Assembly: GCA_910574715.1 (NCBI GenBank)
Contig: CAJTCH010000015.1
Coordinates: forward strand, 29,833-93,832
From: Lachnospiraceae bacterium
GTDB taxonomy: Bacteria; Bacillota; Clostridia; Lachnospirales; Lachnospiraceae
Length of the DNA: 64,000 nt
Direction of reading: 5' to 3'
The position numbers were made by a program, and so were the translations under genes. Below are positions 45,257-53,777 of this stretch, one piece after another (position 1 is the first letter of the stretch; each line of letters opens with the position of its first letter). The notes below the pieces were generated by a model that was given only the letters and a program-made list of their open reading frames with translations, was not told the origin of the DNA and made no database searches.

Positions 45257-48200
45257 TTACATGGCCGTCATTTTTCCAATCATATCTACAATTGAAAATC
45301 CATATCCTTCTCCTGTTGCCCAGCCTAAGCCCTGCGGATTCTCTTTTATCCCGAGCCACTCTACATACAAGGCGCTTCCTCTTGTCACCTTATCAAATCT
45401 CGGATCAACGCATGCATTTTTCAGAGGCTCTTTAGACCCGTAAGCTTTCAAGTGCTGAATCTGCGCCCTTACACCTTCCTGAACAGTTTTAAAGCTAGCA
45501 CACTGCCCCTGACCATTTCCGTCTAACGCGCCAAGACCCGCAAAATTAAACTGTTCAATTTTTACGATACCTCCATATTTCAACCATCCAGTTTCCTTCA
45601 TGGCCTGTGCAAAAGCTACATCGGCACGTACTCCTTCGGCCGCCGCTTCATCAATATAAATCTGGCACAATGCGTCTATAGAACCAGCACCGCCTGCCCC
45701 TAATTCAATACTTGGATACTTGATCGGGCTATACTTATTATAATACGCCACCATTTGGCTCTTCGTAACCGAAGACTGTCCCATAATCGGTGTTCTGGTA
45801 GTATTTACCATCTGTGAAGTATTACCTACAAAAGATAATGCCCCATTCCCCGCTGTAATATATACATGAATCTTATAAAGTCCTGAATTGTTCTTATGGT
45901 TTGTTGGATTCACATTCGCTACATAGGTACCGTTGCTTTGTTTTTCTGCTTTATACCACTTGATATCATTCTGGTTCGCCGCACACCATACCGGCACTTG
46001 AACCTCTGAAACTCCACCCGGTGCTTTTGCGCCGGATACTACAACCTTGAACGCCCCGGAGCTTGTATTATATCCTTCCACCTTAATGTCTGATACAGAT
46101 GCCTTCGGCACATCGAATACGGTAGAACCTAAGAAACTCAGCCGTCCATCAGCCAGTGTCGCATATACATGCACGTTATATCTTCCGGCAGATCCATGAT
46201 TCTTCACGTTCGCCGTTGCCGCCCACTGTCCGGACGCATTCTTGGTACCGCTGTACCATCTTATATCATCCTGGCCATTCTCAACGCTCCAGGTTGCAAA
46301 CTGTACGCCTCGGATCGCACCGAAGATATCGGTATTGGATGCTCTCAGCGCATAATTGGTTCCGTTTCCATCCAGATCGGACGCCGTAATATCCACCTTC
46401 GGCAGCGTCACATCAACAGCCGCCGCCGCACCGCCGAACGCCATAACTCCGTTTCCTGCTGTAATATAGGTATGTACCTGATACTTCCCTACGGAATAGC
46501 CGTGATTCGACATTCTTACCGTCGCCTTATAGCTTCCGTTCTTCTGCCTCTCTGCGTCGTACCATTTGATATCACTCTGGTTCTTCGCACACCATACCGG
46601 TATCTGGATCTTCTCCACTCCCGACACGGACGCCACGTTAGTGATCGTAACATCAAAGATTCCTTTGCCCTTGTCATATCCGCCTGAGACAACAGACAGT
46701 GTCGGCTTAGATACCGTAAATGTCGTTGATCCCAGAAACTTCATGGAACCGTTGGACAGGGTTACATATACATGTACATTATATCTTCCTGCTGTTTTAT
46801 GGTTCTTAATATCCGCCGTCGCAGTCCATTTGCCGGATGCCCCCTTGCTTCCGTTATACCAGCGGATATCATCCTGTCCGCCTTCCTCGCTCCAGGTCGC
46901 AAACTGTACTGCCTTCACGGAACCAAGACTGCTTGCATTCGCTGCGGTAAGCTGATATTTCATCTCCTTGCCGTCAGTATCTACGGCAGTGATCTTCATA
47001 TCCCGCTCCACTGCTTTCACATTCACACCCGGCGCCGTTCCTCCGAAGGTCATGACACCATTTCCGCTTGTCACGTAGACATGGATCGTATAATTACCTG
47101 CTGCATACCCATGGTTCGCCGCATCTACCGTCACCTTGTAGTCGCCGTTGCTCTGCTTCTTCGCCGTGTACCAATGGATATCGCTCTGATCGGCAGCACA
47201 CCACACCGGCACATGAACCTCTTTAACACCCGCTGATGAGCTGACATTCTTGATGATAACGTCGAAGGTTCCTGCCTTCTCGTCATAATTCTCTGTCATA
47301 GCCGTAAGCGTCGGCGCTACTGCCGGCGTAGATACATTGAAAGAGGTTGCTCCAAGGAAATTCTGCGTCCGTCCGTCCGACATCAGTGCATAGCTATGTA
47401 CGACATAATTGCCGGCGGATCTGTGATTGCTGACATCAACCGTTATCTGCCAGTTCCCGCTTGAAACCTCTTTTGCCGAATACCATATGATATCGTCCTG
47501 CCCGTTCTCCTCGCTCCATACCGGTATCTGAACCGCCGATATCCCGGAAGGAGTCTTCCCGTTGAACTTGGCTACGATCTTATATTCTCTGTCGTTGCCG
47601 ACCGGATCCACATATACATTACAGCTTGTATCCGCCATGTTGAAGGAAGTCGTATGAAGCACCCTTCCTGACGAATTCTGTCCCTCTACCAGATAGGATC
47701 CGCGCCCATTGCCAAAATCACTGACCTTGAACTGAATCGTACCGGTTCCGCTGGAAAGGGAATATCTCTTAGTCGTACCGGTCGACTGATGCGTCACCTT
47801 GACCTTCCCGTTGCTTCCAAGGCCGTTCGCCTTGATATCAGCCGTTCCGGCGAAATCGTTCTGGTTCGTGACCCTGACGCTGGTACCCTTGGATAATCCT
47901 AAGTAATTGGCAATACCTGTTGCATCGGCAATACCCATCTGCTTAAGCTTGCTGTCCTGTGCGAGAAGCTGAGCGTCTTGTGTATTCGTTATAAACGCAT
48001 GTTCCACGATGATACCTGGAAAACCTGCTCTCTTACTGTCTCTGATCACAGAATAATAATCTGCCAATGATCCGTCCGGATACTTGACCGGATCACTTCC
48101 GTCACTGCTCTGGTAGTCCTTTATCTTGATTCCGCGGTCATATAATCCCAGATCTGTCAGCTGGTCCAGGATATACTTTGCCAGCTCTTTGCCGTCTTCG

Positions 48201-49498
48201 TGTATTTCAGGTTTGTAATTCTTATTCGGATACCATACCTCAACACCCTTTGCCGACGCTGTAGCCGAATTAATATGCAAGCTGACGAATACATCCGCTC
48301 CCCAGCTCTTCGCCATATTGACACGTTCTGTCAGGCCAACGGCCTTATCACCGGTTCTCGTCATATAGACGGTCACACCGCCGTAACCTTCTAGCTCCGC
48401 CTTACAATACTGAGCGATCTTAAGCGTCAGATTCTTCTCTGTCAGTCCGTTAGCGCTTGCTCCGCCGTCCGATCCGCCGTGGCCCGGATCGAGCACTACC
48501 ACCTTATTCCCCGCGGCCTTAGCCGTCGATGCCGGCATAATGATATCCGCCACTGATGATAACACAGCTGCCGCCGTATCAGCAAAACCAACGCCGGAAT
48601 TCTTCGACACCTTCTGATCAGCGTCAACCTCCTCGGCAACTGTCTCGAGAGTCTCCTCAACATCCGTCTCAGCGCTTCCCACATCATTCACATCAACACT
48701 GACTACCGATACCTCAACCTCTTCCGGCGTAACCCCGGCTTCCTCCATCGCTGCCAATGCCGCCGGCTCTGCCGCTGCTTCCTCTGCGGGCACCGCCACT
48801 CCGGCCTCTTCTGCGATATCGACCGCCTCCGAATTCTCATATCCCGGATAATATTCATTAACACCGAACATCGCGTCGATTCCGATATCCGGCAGATTGA
48901 TTACCTGCTCTTCGCCGTCCTGTACATACACGAAGCGTAACAGCTTGTACACTCCGGCTTCGCTCTCCTCGAATGTGCGTCCGAACAGATAGAGGCTCTC
49001 TTCCCTGTTCGTCAGGCCAAGCTCCATCTCGCTGCCGTCAGGCCTTGCGCAGACAAGCTTCGCATCCGTCACATTCTCCGTACCGTCTCCGTAGGATACC
49101 GCAAGCTTTTGCTCTGCCGGCGCCTGAACATACGGAAGATCGACTCCTATGTAGTTGATCAGTCCCGGAGCCTCCGCTTCCGGCTCTCCCTCCGTCCCGT
49201 CTTCCAGACTCTGCGCCTCCGGCTCACCAGACTCCTCTGGATTCTGCGGTTCCTGCGCATCCGGACTCTGTGTGTCCGGCTCTGCATCCGGTGCGGCGAT
49301 CGGTTCGCCCGCTTCATCAACCGGCGCAGTTCCTTCATCCGTACCTGAAGGATCTGCAGGAAGATTCTCTGTACCGCCCTCGGCAACCGTCTCCCCGGGA
49401 AGCTCCCCCGTCGCCGCTACAGTGTTAGGAAATATCGCCATACCTAACAATACAGCAGTCAGAACTCCTGCAATCTTTCCCCTTATTCGTTTCATCAT
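45257..49498 (-). CDS. Amidase/glucosaminidase autolysin with six GBS_Bsp-like repeats
   Basis: Secreted bifunctional wall hydrolase of 1413 residues. The order is: signal peptide (1-29); acidic Pro/Glu-rich region and beta domain (30-325); N-acetylmuramoyl-L-alanine amidase, Amidase_3 type (332-535), with zinc His340 in LDPGHGG, Glu354, His408 in SLHIN and catalytic Glu499 in VEH. An atypical beta domain (540-622) and six GBS_Bsp-like repeats follow (about 624-722, 730-826, 833-930, 933-1030, 1034-1131, 1135-1232). The C-terminus is an endo-beta-N-acetylglucosaminidase domain (1255-1413), with the catalytic-Glu motif AQAMKETGW at 1297-1305. The repeats alternate strictly between a WS..GQDD and a WC..QSD type, a sign of doubling of two-repeat units. 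AGGAGG precedes ATG 49498. It has its own promoter and a WalR-type box. Confidence 0.95.
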   Translation of the reverse strand: MMKRIRGKIAGVLTAVLLGMAIFPNTVAATGELPGETVAEGGTENLPADPSGTDEGTAPVDEAGEPIAAPDAEPDTQSPDAQEPQNPEESGEPEAQSLEDGTEGEPEAEAPGLINYIGVDLPYVQAPAEQKLAVSYGDGTENVTDAKLVCARPDGSEMELGLTNREESLYLFGRTFEESEAGVYKLLRFVYVQDGEEQVINLPDIGIDAMFGVNEYYPGYENSEAVDIAEEAGVAVPAEEAAAEPAALAAMEEAGVTPEEVEVSVVSVDVNDVGSAETDVEETLETVAEEVDADQKVSKNSGVGFADTAAAVLSSVADIIMPASTAKAAGNKVVVLDPGHGGSDGGASANGLTEKNLTLKIAQYCKAELEGYGGVTVYMTRTGDKAVGLTERVNMAKSWGADVFVSLHINSATASAKGVEVWYPNKNYKPEIHEDGKELAKYILDQLTDLGLYDRGIKIKDYQSSDGSDPVKYPDGSLADYYSVIRDSKRAGFPGIIVEHAFITNTQDAQLLAQDSKLKQMGIADATGIANYLGLSKGTSVRVTNQNDFAGTADIKANGLGSNGKVKVTHQSTGTTKRYSLSSGTGTIQFKVSDFGNGRGSYLVEGQNSSGRVLHTTSFNMADTSCNVYVDPVGNDREYKIVAKFNGKTPSGISAVQIPVWSEENGQDDIIWYSAKEVSSGNWQITVDVSNHRSAGNYVVHSYALMSDGRTQNFLGATSFNVSTPAVAPTLTAMTENYDEKAGTFDVIIKNVSSSAGVKEVHVPVWCAADQSDIHWYTAKKQSNGDYKVTVDAANHGYAAGNYTIHVYVTSGNGVMTFGGTAPGVNVKAVERDMKITAVDTDGKEMKYQLTAANASSLGSVKAVQFATWSEEGGQDDIRWYNGSKGASGKWTATADIKNHKTAGRYNVHVYVTLSNGSMKFLGSTTFTVSKPTLSVVSGGYDKGKGIFDVTITNVASVSGVEKIQIPVWCAKNQSDIKWYDAERQKNGSYKATVRMSNHGYSVGKYQVHTYITAGNGVMAFGGAAAAVDVTLPKVDITASDLDGNGTNYALRASNTDIFGAIRGVQFATWSVENGQDDIRWYSGTKNASGQWAATANVKNHGSAGRYNVHVYATLADGRLSFLGSTVFDVPKASVSDIKVEGYNTSSGAFKVVVSGAKAPGGVSEVQVPVWCAANQNDIKWYKAEKQSNGTYVANVNPTNHKNNSGLYKIHVYITAGNGALSFVGNTSQMVNTTRTPIMGQSSVTKSQMVAYYNKYSPIKYPSIELGAGGAGSIDALCQIYIDEAAAEGVRADVAFAQAMKETGWLKYGGIVKIEQFNFAGLGALDGNGQGQCASFKTVQEGVRAQIQHLKAYGSKEPLKNACVDPRFDKVTRGSALYVEWLGIKENPQGLGWATGEGYGFSIVDMIGKMTAM

Positions 49499-49560
49499 GT
49501 CACTTCCTCCTTGTTATGCCCGTCGCAGGGGAATCCTACGACTCTTACGTTAACTTCTAT

Positions 49561-49589
49561 ATTATATATCAGAATTACCTACATTTCAA
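49561..49589 (-). promoter_or_regulatory. Promoter of the amidase/glucosaminidase gene
   Basis: Minus strand: TTGAAA (49584-49589), 17-bp spacer, perfect TATAAT (49561-49566), 62 bp before the start codon. Confidence 0.8.
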
Positions 49590-49606
49590 GATTTGAACCG
49601 AAATTC

Positions 49607-49623
49607 GTAACAAGTTTGTAACA
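49607..49623 (-). promoter_or_regulatory. WalR-type binding site upstream of the autolysin promoter
   Basis: Minus strand reads TGTTAC-AAACT-TGTTAC, an exact match to the published WalR (YycF) consensus TGTWAH-N5-TGTWAH. It ends 17 bp upstream of the -35 element, a position suited to activation. In Bacillus and Staphylococcus WalRK controls wall hydrolases of this kind. Confidence 0.65.
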
Positions 49624-49635
49624 ATTCGTCATTAT

Positions 49636-50028
49636 TCACGATTCCCTTTTCTCTAAGATCAGTTTCCTCGTGATAAAATTGTAAACCATCACCACACCGG
49701 TCACTCCGATCTTGGAGATCATATAATATATATGAAGCTTCTCCACACACACCCACATCAGAACCTGGTTGATCCCCAGTCCAATGACGCTTAATACCAC
49801 GAAGATCACGAACTCTGCGATCTTATTCTTATCCTTGCCCGTGTCAAACACGAACGTCAGGCTCAGTATATAGTTTACGATCACTGACACAGAGAAAGAG
49901 ATTCCCGAAGATATCAGGTATGCCACTCCAAACCGCTCCGTCAAAAGTATCATCAACCCATAATCGATCAGGAAACAAAGAACTCCTACCACTCCAAACT
50001 TCATGATCTGTTCTATTAATTTCTTCAT
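49636..50028 (-). CDS. GtrA-family membrane protein
   Basis: Small membrane protein of 130 residues with four spans. The first has the family look (IMKFGVVGVLCFLIDYGLMILL). GtrA proteins are thought to help flip or use polyprenyl-phosphate sugars together with GtrB-type transferases. The start at ATG 50028 has GGGAG 11 bases upstream; a GTG four codons earlier is too close to that site. A second GtrA gene is at 52184-52624. The nearest GtrB-like genes are at 35536 and 52650. Confidence 0.88.
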   Translation of the reverse strand: MKKLIEQIMKFGVVGVLCFLIDYGLMILLTERFGVAYLISSGISFSVSVIVNYILSLTFVFDTGKDKNKIAEFVIFVVLSVIGLGINQVLMWVCVEKLHIYYMISKIGVTGVVMVYNFITRKLILEKRES

Positions 50029-50075
50029 AATATCTGCCACTCCCTAATATTCCTTGTAATAGTTCAGACAAGGGT

Positions 50076-50144
50076 TCGGGCCACCCCTTCTCACACAGAC
50101 CAGGCAATGCTCCCGAATGTCTGCCCAAGAAAGAGGTGACCCGA
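50076..50144 (-). other. Possible structured RNA in the GtrA leader or LTA-synthase trailer
   Basis: In the 128-bp gap between the LTA-synthase-like gene and gtrA, TCGGGCCACC (50076-50085) pairs with GGTGACCCGA (50135-50144) with one G-U, enclosing a further CAGAC/GTCTG pair. No T-tract follows. It may be a weak terminator or a leader structure. Confidence 0.3.
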
Positions 50145-50156
50145 TACTCCTCTCAT

Positions 50157-51986
50157 TTACCGCACATACGCCTCAACTGCGCCCAGTAAGTATTGTGCTC
50201 CTGTTCTGTCCACTACATACACATGCACACGATATTCACCCGATTTATAACCAAAGCTCGGCACATTGATCTGTGCAAGATAACTCCCGTCTTCCTGCAT
50301 CCCCATCTGGATCCACTGCATATCCGTCTGGTCGCCTGCCGTCCACACCGCCATCTGGACACTCTCGACTCCTTCCGGCACATTGGCGATATCCCTCACT
50401 TCTATCGGTATCACTCCCGCCATGATATCATACTCTCCAACTGTGATATCCGCCAATTCTCCTTCCCGCATCAACAACTCCCGCTTATTCTCGTCCAGAT
50501 TCGCCAGTCTCTCCATCAATTCGGATTTCCTTCCGATCTCCCGCTTCTGATAGTCAAGCCCAAAACGCTCCGTTAAGGTCTGCTTGCCGGAGAACAGATT
50601 GGTTCCAAGCCCCAGCCGTTCTCCCTCGATCTGCACGCCAAGAGACGCCAATGTAGTCGGGAAATGATCAAAAGTGGTATAATTCCTTCTGGTATCCGTC
50701 GCGACACCCGCCGCCGGATTAATATAGGAAGTGTAGACCTTGCGTACATAATCGCTGTCTACATCTTCGCAATAATCCGAATCCATCGTCGGATGATCCC
50801 CAACCAGAACAATGGTCGTATTCGCATAGAAATCCTGCTGCTGGATCCATCTGACAAAGCGGTCCACCTGACGGCTGGAGCATGCCATTACATTAGAATA
50901 CTGGTCGTCCCCATATGTACTCCTGCAGATCTGACAGGGATATCCATCCTCAAAATGCGTATCAACCGTCAGCATGGTCAGATTAAACGGCTGCTCCCCG
51001 GCGGCAAGCTCCGTCAGCCTCTCCTTGGCGAACTCAAACAGCTTCTGGTCCTCATATCCCCACCATACCCGGTAATCTTCCGGGATCTTCTGGTTATCCT
51101 TGGCATACATATAATCTATGACATCAAAATTCCCATGCTCTGTAAAATACAGTCTCCTTCCTCCGAAGGTTGCGTCAGAGCCAACCAGCAGCGACTGCGA
51201 ATATCCAGCCTGCTCAAGGATATCTCCCAGCGTGATCGCACTGGCGAAGAAGGAATCCTGGGTATCCATGCTGTTATCCTCGATAGAGATGCTAAGCGGA
51301 ATTCCCGAAGTCTGGGAGAACATCGCCGCAATCGTCCAGGTTGCCCCCGGCATTGCATAACCGCCGTTAATAAGCGGGTCTGCCCCGGAGAAATCCTCGT
51401 TCTCCTGAGCAAGTCTGGTAAGCTCCGGGATCACATTCTCCTCAAATGCCCCTCCGGACTCTTTATCCGTATAGGTGGTCTCCATAGATTCCAGAAAGAT
51501 ATAGATCAGATTCCTCTTCTGATCCGGAAACTTAAGCTGCACCTCTGCCGGATCCACGTAATTATCATCTATAAACGTAGAATATGTACCCTGATCGGCT
51601 ACATAATTCCCTACATCCAGCTTATTCCATGCGCCATGGACAGACACCGCCGACACCGTCAGCGAGACGACCATCCCGCCCCCCATCAGCACCAGATATC
51701 TTCTCTTCTTATCATGCCACGCAACAAACAAGACGACTGCCAGAAGCATGATCAATATGGCCGGTGCAACGCACACGCTTAAATACTCCGCGATCATCTC
51801 CCCGTTGGTTCCTTCCAAGGGCGCCGTCAGATGGAACACCAGCTCATCCATCGTCAGATTACTCCAGGTATCAAACATCCACCGGATACTGGTGCAGATC
51901 ACTACTGCCGCTACCATCAGGAGCACTGACAGCACCGTACCTAATACAAATAATATCTTTTTCAGAAAATATACAAATCTTTTCAT
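50157..51986 (-). CDS. LTA-synthase/phosphoglycerol transferase-like sulfatase with a GBS_Bsp-like domain
   Basis: Membrane enzyme of 609 residues of the LtaS/MdoB (alkaline phosphatase superfamily) type, which moves glycerol-phosphate from phosphatidylglycerol to a polymer outside the cell. Three membrane spans (about 7-31, 67-90, 98-118) are fewer than the five of LtaS. The catalytic domain (155-470) has the metal Glu166 in FLESMET, the nucleophile Thr216 in PGATWTIAA, the TVDTHFED block and Asp397-His398 in VGDHPT. After a helical linker, residues 512-608 form one GBS_Bsp-like domain (AVWTAGDQTDMQW ... YRVHVYVVD). The fusion is unusual. AGGAG precedes ATG 51986, with a promoter at 52032-52060. 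Confidence 0.92.
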   Translation of the reverse strand: MKRFVYFLKKILFVLGTVLSVLLMVAAVVICTSIRWMFDTWSNLTMDELVFHLTAPLEGTNGEMIAEYLSVCVAPAILIMLLAVVLFVAWHDKKRRYLVLMGGGMVVSLTVSAVSVHGAWNKLDVGNYVADQGTYSTFIDDNYVDPAEVQLKFPDQKRNLIYIFLESMETTYTDKESGGAFEENVIPELTRLAQENEDFSGADPLINGGYAMPGATWTIAAMFSQTSGIPLSISIEDNSMDTQDSFFASAITLGDILEQAGYSQSLLVGSDATFGGRRLYFTEHGNFDVIDYMYAKDNQKIPEDYRVWWGYEDQKLFEFAKERLTELAAGEQPFNLTMLTVDTHFEDGYPCQICRSTYGDDQYSNVMACSSRQVDRFVRWIQQQDFYANTTIVLVGDHPTMDSDYCEDVDSDYVRKVYTSYINPAAGVATDTRRNYTTFDHFPTTLASLGVQIEGERLGLGTNLFSGKQTLTERFGLDYQKREIGRKSELMERLANLDENKRELLMREGELADITVGEYDIMAGVIPIEVRDIANVPEGVESVQMAVWTAGDQTDMQWIQMGMQEDGSYLAQINVPSFGYKSGEYRVHVYVVDRTGAQYLLGAVEAYVR

Positions 51987-52031
51987 GATTCAACGTATTC
52001 TCCTAATCTTCTGCATTTTTCGACATTTTTT

Positions 52032-52060
52032 ATTATATAAGAAGGTTTCTCAGTTTGCAA
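52032..52060 (-). promoter_or_regulatory. Promoter of the LTA-synthase-like gene
   Basis: Minus strand: TTGCAA (52055-52060), 17-bp spacer, perfect TATAAT (52032-52037), 46 bp before the start codon. It is divergent from the gtrA promoter. Confidence 0.75.
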
Positions 52061-52106
52061 TTACAAAATTAAGATTTTCTTAAAAGTTTATGATTGCTGC
52101 GACGCA

Positions 52107-52135
52107 TGGACAAATCCCTTAAAATATAGTACAAT
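52107..52135 (+). promoter_or_regulatory. Promoter of the gtrA-GT2-DUF2304 operon
   Basis: TGGACA (52107-52112), 17-bp spacer, TACAAT (52130-52135), 49 bp before the gtrA start codon. Confidence 0.7.
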
Positions 52136-52183
52136 AAATTGCCGGCATCAATACCGCTATAGCCTGCATACAGAAAGGAAAAA

Positions 52184-52624
52184 ATGAAAAAAATATTTAA
52201 ACAGATAGCCAACAGAGAGACTCTCTCTTACTTAATCTTCGGAATCATGACTACAATTGTGAATTTCGGCACATTTATTGTCTTTAATCAAATATTCGGA
52301 GAGCGATATTATTTACTCTCTAATATATTTACATTTATCATAGCAACACTATTTGCTTTTGTCACAAATAAGCAATTTGTTTTTCAGAGCAAGACTTGGG
52401 CTTGGAATACATTGATAACAGAGCTTCTATCCTTCACCGCAGCAAGAGTCGGAACCTTTCTGATCATCGAAGAAGCAGGTCTCTGGATCGCAGTAGAATT
52501 CCTCAACGCCGGCAGCTGCCGGTTCCTTTTTCTAAACGGCATACTTCTTGCCAAGATTTCTCTTGCATTTTTAGCTGTGTTAGTAAATTATATTCTAAGT
52601 AAATGTTTTATTTTCAAAAAATAA
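52184..52624 (+). CDS. GtrA-family membrane protein
   Basis: Protein of 146 residues with four membrane spans, starting MKKIFKQIANRETLSYLIFG. AAAGGA precedes ATG 52184. It is the first gene of a plus-strand trio with a GT2 enzyme and a DUF2304 protein, a very common set in Firmicutes for loading a sugar on polyprenyl phosphate and bringing it across the membrane. Its base composition is a little more A+T-rich than its neighbours (many AAA/TTT codons), which may point to separate acquisition. Confidence 0.9.
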   Translation: MKKIFKQIANRETLSYLIFGIMTTIVNFGTFIVFNQIFGERYYLLSNIFTFIIATLFAFVTNKQFVFQSKTWAWNTLITELLSFTAARVGTFLIIEEAGLWIAVEFLNAGSCRFLFLNGILLAKISLAFLAVLVNYILSKCFIFKK

Positions 52625-52649
52625 GAAAACAACAGCCAAGGAGGTCAGG

Positions 52650-53378
52650 ATGCAGAAAGACTATCCCAGAAAACTTATTATTATTCCCGCGTTCAACGAA
52701 GAAGCAAATATAGAAAAAACCGTGAAAGATATAGAAGAGAACGCACCGGAATTCGATTATATCATCATCAACGACTGTTCTACGGACAAGACCCGTACAA
52801 TCTGTACTCAGAATAACTATAATGTAATCCATCTCCCCATCAACCTGGGGATCGGAGGCGCCGTTCAGACCGGATATATCTACGGCTACAGAAACGGATA
52901 CGATCTGGCGGTACAGGTAGACGGAGACGGGCAGCACGACCCGGCATTCTTAAGTAAGATGGCAGACTATATGGAACGCAGCCAGGCAGACATGGTGATC
53001 GGTTCCCGCTTTATCGACAAGAAGGGATTCCAGTCATCCGGTATCCGGCGTATCGGCATCCGGTATTTTACCATACTGATCAGATTATTGACCGGTCAGA
53101 CGATCACGGATCCCACTTCCGGTTTACGCATGGTCAGCCAGAGCGTCATGAAGCAGTTTGCCGAAGATTATCCCAAAGATTACCCCGAGCCTGAGAGCGT
53201 CGTGACAGTCCTTCGAAACGGCAAAAAGATCATAGAGATTCCCGTAGTAATGCGGGCAAGAAACGGAGGAAACTCTTCTATCTCTATGAACAAGTCCGCC
53301 TATTATATGATAAAGGTGACTCTGGCGATGCTGATCGCCCGGATCCGGGACAACGGTAGAAAGGAGAATCTATGTTAA
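52650..53378 (+). CDS. Glycosyltransferase family 2 (DPM1-like, soluble)
   Basis: GT-A enzyme of 242 residues without the C-terminal membrane spans of GtrB. It has LIIIPAFNEEANIEKTV, IINDCSTDKT, LAVQVDGDGQHDPAFL (DGDGQHD metal site) and MVIGSRFIDKKGF. It is of the polyprenyl-phosphate mannose/glucose synthase type; membrane contact probably comes from the DUF2304 partner, whose gene overlaps it by 7 bp. AAGGAGG precedes ATG 52650. Confidence 0.93.
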   Translation: MQKDYPRKLIIIPAFNEEANIEKTVKDIEENAPEFDYIIINDCSTDKTRTICTQNNYNVIHLPINLGIGGAVQTGYIYGYRNGYDLAVQVDGDGQHDPAFLSKMADYMERSQADMVIGSRFIDKKGFQSSGIRRIGIRYFTILIRLLTGQTITDPTSGLRMVSQSVMKQFAEDYPKDYPEPESVVTVLRNGKKIIEIPVVMRARNGGNSSISMNKSAYYMIKVTLAMLIARIRDNGRKENLC

Positions 53379-53743
53379 CCTTAAAACTACAGATCATAGT
53401 TGCGATCACAATCATCTCCGCGCTCTGTATCATCATCAATATGATCCGCAGGAAATCCTTGGAACTGCGCTATGCCCTGTCATGGCTTACTGCGGGAATC
53501 GGGATCCTGATTCTGGATCTCTTCCCTGATCTGATCAAGACAATCGCAGATATCATGGGAATCGACACTCCGGCAAATATGCTGTTCTTTTTAGGCTTCT
53601 GCTTTTCCCTAGGACTTACATTTGTTCTGACAATAGCAATATCACGGATGTCGGTCCGAATGAAGAAGATCGCTCAGGAACTAGCATTGTATCAGAAAGA
53701 ATTAGAAACTTTAAAATCAGAAAATGCCCAAAAGGGGACGTAG
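53372..53743 (+). CDS. DUF2304 membrane protein
   Basis: Protein of 123 residues with three membrane spans (about 4-22, 35-52, 67-88) and a C-terminal coiled coil. DUF2304 genes regularly follow DPM1-like GT2 genes and probably give the membrane anchor. It overlaps the GT2 gene by 7 bp (GGAGAATCT before ATG 53372). The last codons (KGT-stop) are read from the left arm of a REP-like palindrome, so the natural C-terminus has been replaced or trimmed by that element (inference). Confidence 0.9.
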   Translation: MLTLKLQIIVAITIISALCIIINMIRRKSLELRYALSWLTAGIGILILDLFPDLIKTIADIMGIDTPANMLFFLGFCFSLGLTFVLTIAISRMSVRMKKIAQELALYQKELETLKSENAQKGT

Positions 53744-53772
53744 TAGAATTCCATTCTACTACGTCCCCTTTT
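53730..53772. repeat. Perfect 20-bp inverted repeat, REP-like element copy 2
   Basis: Arms 53730-53749 and 53753-53772 are perfect reverse complements with a 3-nt loop. The core GGGGACGTAGTAGAATT matches the element at 13868-13910 except for A/G changes. A-tract and T-tract at the two ends make it a good bidirectional terminator between the convergent DUF2304 and membrane-protein genes. The DUF2304 stop codon lies within the left arm. Confidence 0.88.
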
Positions 53773-53777
53773 TCACC

